Assembly: GCF_000184945.1 (NCBI RefSeq)
Contig: NZ_GL586311.1
Location: 3,193,674 to 3,257,673, forward strand
Reading direction: 5' to 3'
Length of the DNA: 64,000 nucleotides
Source: Segatella buccae ATCC 33574
GTDB lineage: Bacteria > Bacteroidota > Bacteroidia > Bacteroidales > Bacteroidaceae
In this document: one piece after another, positions 63,998-64,000 of the stretch
Position numbering within the stretch: position 1 is the stretch's first letter
How the letters are laid out: each line of letters starts with the position of its first letter
Notes under the pieces: generated by a model
The model's input: only the letters and a program-made list of their open reading frames with translations
What the model was told of the DNA's origin: nothing
Databases searched by the model: none
Made by a program: the position numbers and the translations under genes

Positions 63998-64000
63998 AAA

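Overview
The window looks like chromosomal DNA of a Bacteroidota member, most likely a G+C-rich Prevotellaceae. Three things point there. Many genes are preceded by the Bacteroidetes promoter (TTTG, about 19-20 bp, TAnnTTTG). The gene set includes a PorE-like type IX secretion lipoprotein, FHS sugar transport beside galK/galM, a leuACD-leuA2-leuB operon and rnfBCDGEA. Surface lipoproteins and TonB receptors are of Bacteroidetes type. The species cannot be fixed from sequence alone. No rRNA, tRNA, CRISPR array, transposase or phage gene was seen.

Layout. 0-7.7 kb (minus strand): PorE-like lipoprotein, then a dTDP-3-amino-sugar precursor set (rfbB, fdtA-like isomerase, GNAT acyltransferase, DegT aminotransferase) with purT embedded. 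7.8-10.3 kb: phosphoesterase, nucleotide kinase-like protein, MATE exporter. 10.3-11.5 kb: non-coding, with repeats and a candidate small RNA. 11.5-19 kb (plus): subtilase, xseA-xseB, ilvE, a DUF975-type membrane protein, trmB, hcp. 19.4-22 kb: divergent ispE and dnaB. 22.8-29.7 kb: the leucine operon, preceded by a leader peptide rich in Ile, Leu and Val codons and an attenuator. 30-34.3 kb: a small periplasmic protein and galM-transporter-galK. 34.6-39.6 kb: folC, dnaJ, grpE and an ABC-F ATPase. 39.8-40.7 kb: an AT-richer zeta-toxin-type module. 41.6-48 kb: AraC regulator, acetyltransferase, flavin/Fe-S membrane protein, Hsp20, an unknown protein, yaaA. 48.3-53.8 kb: C10 cysteine protease and patatin-barrel protein. 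54-58 kb: a likely metal-uptake trio (His/Cys small protein, TonB receptor, His-containing lipoprotein). 58.7-64 kb (minus): rnfABCDEG, complete to the window edge.

Repeats. The intergenic DNA carries at least seven repeat families. R1 and R2 are short GC-rich hairpin repeats. R3 elements have GGAGTTAA-type flanks in inverted orientation, with five copies, two of them inside the leu operon. R4 is a roughly 370-bp non-coding element with a long hairpin kept by a compensatory base change between two copies. R5 is rich in TTGC/GCAA words. R6 is palindromic and based on TCGGCGAAT, with one array of 87-bp tandem units. R7 is AT-rich.

Most unusual signals: the branched-chain leader/attenuator at 22.83-23.04 kb, the R4 and R3 element families, an ABC-F ATPase with one intact and one degenerate ATP site, a porE start codon that seems to lie in a repeat, and two candidate intergenic small RNAs.
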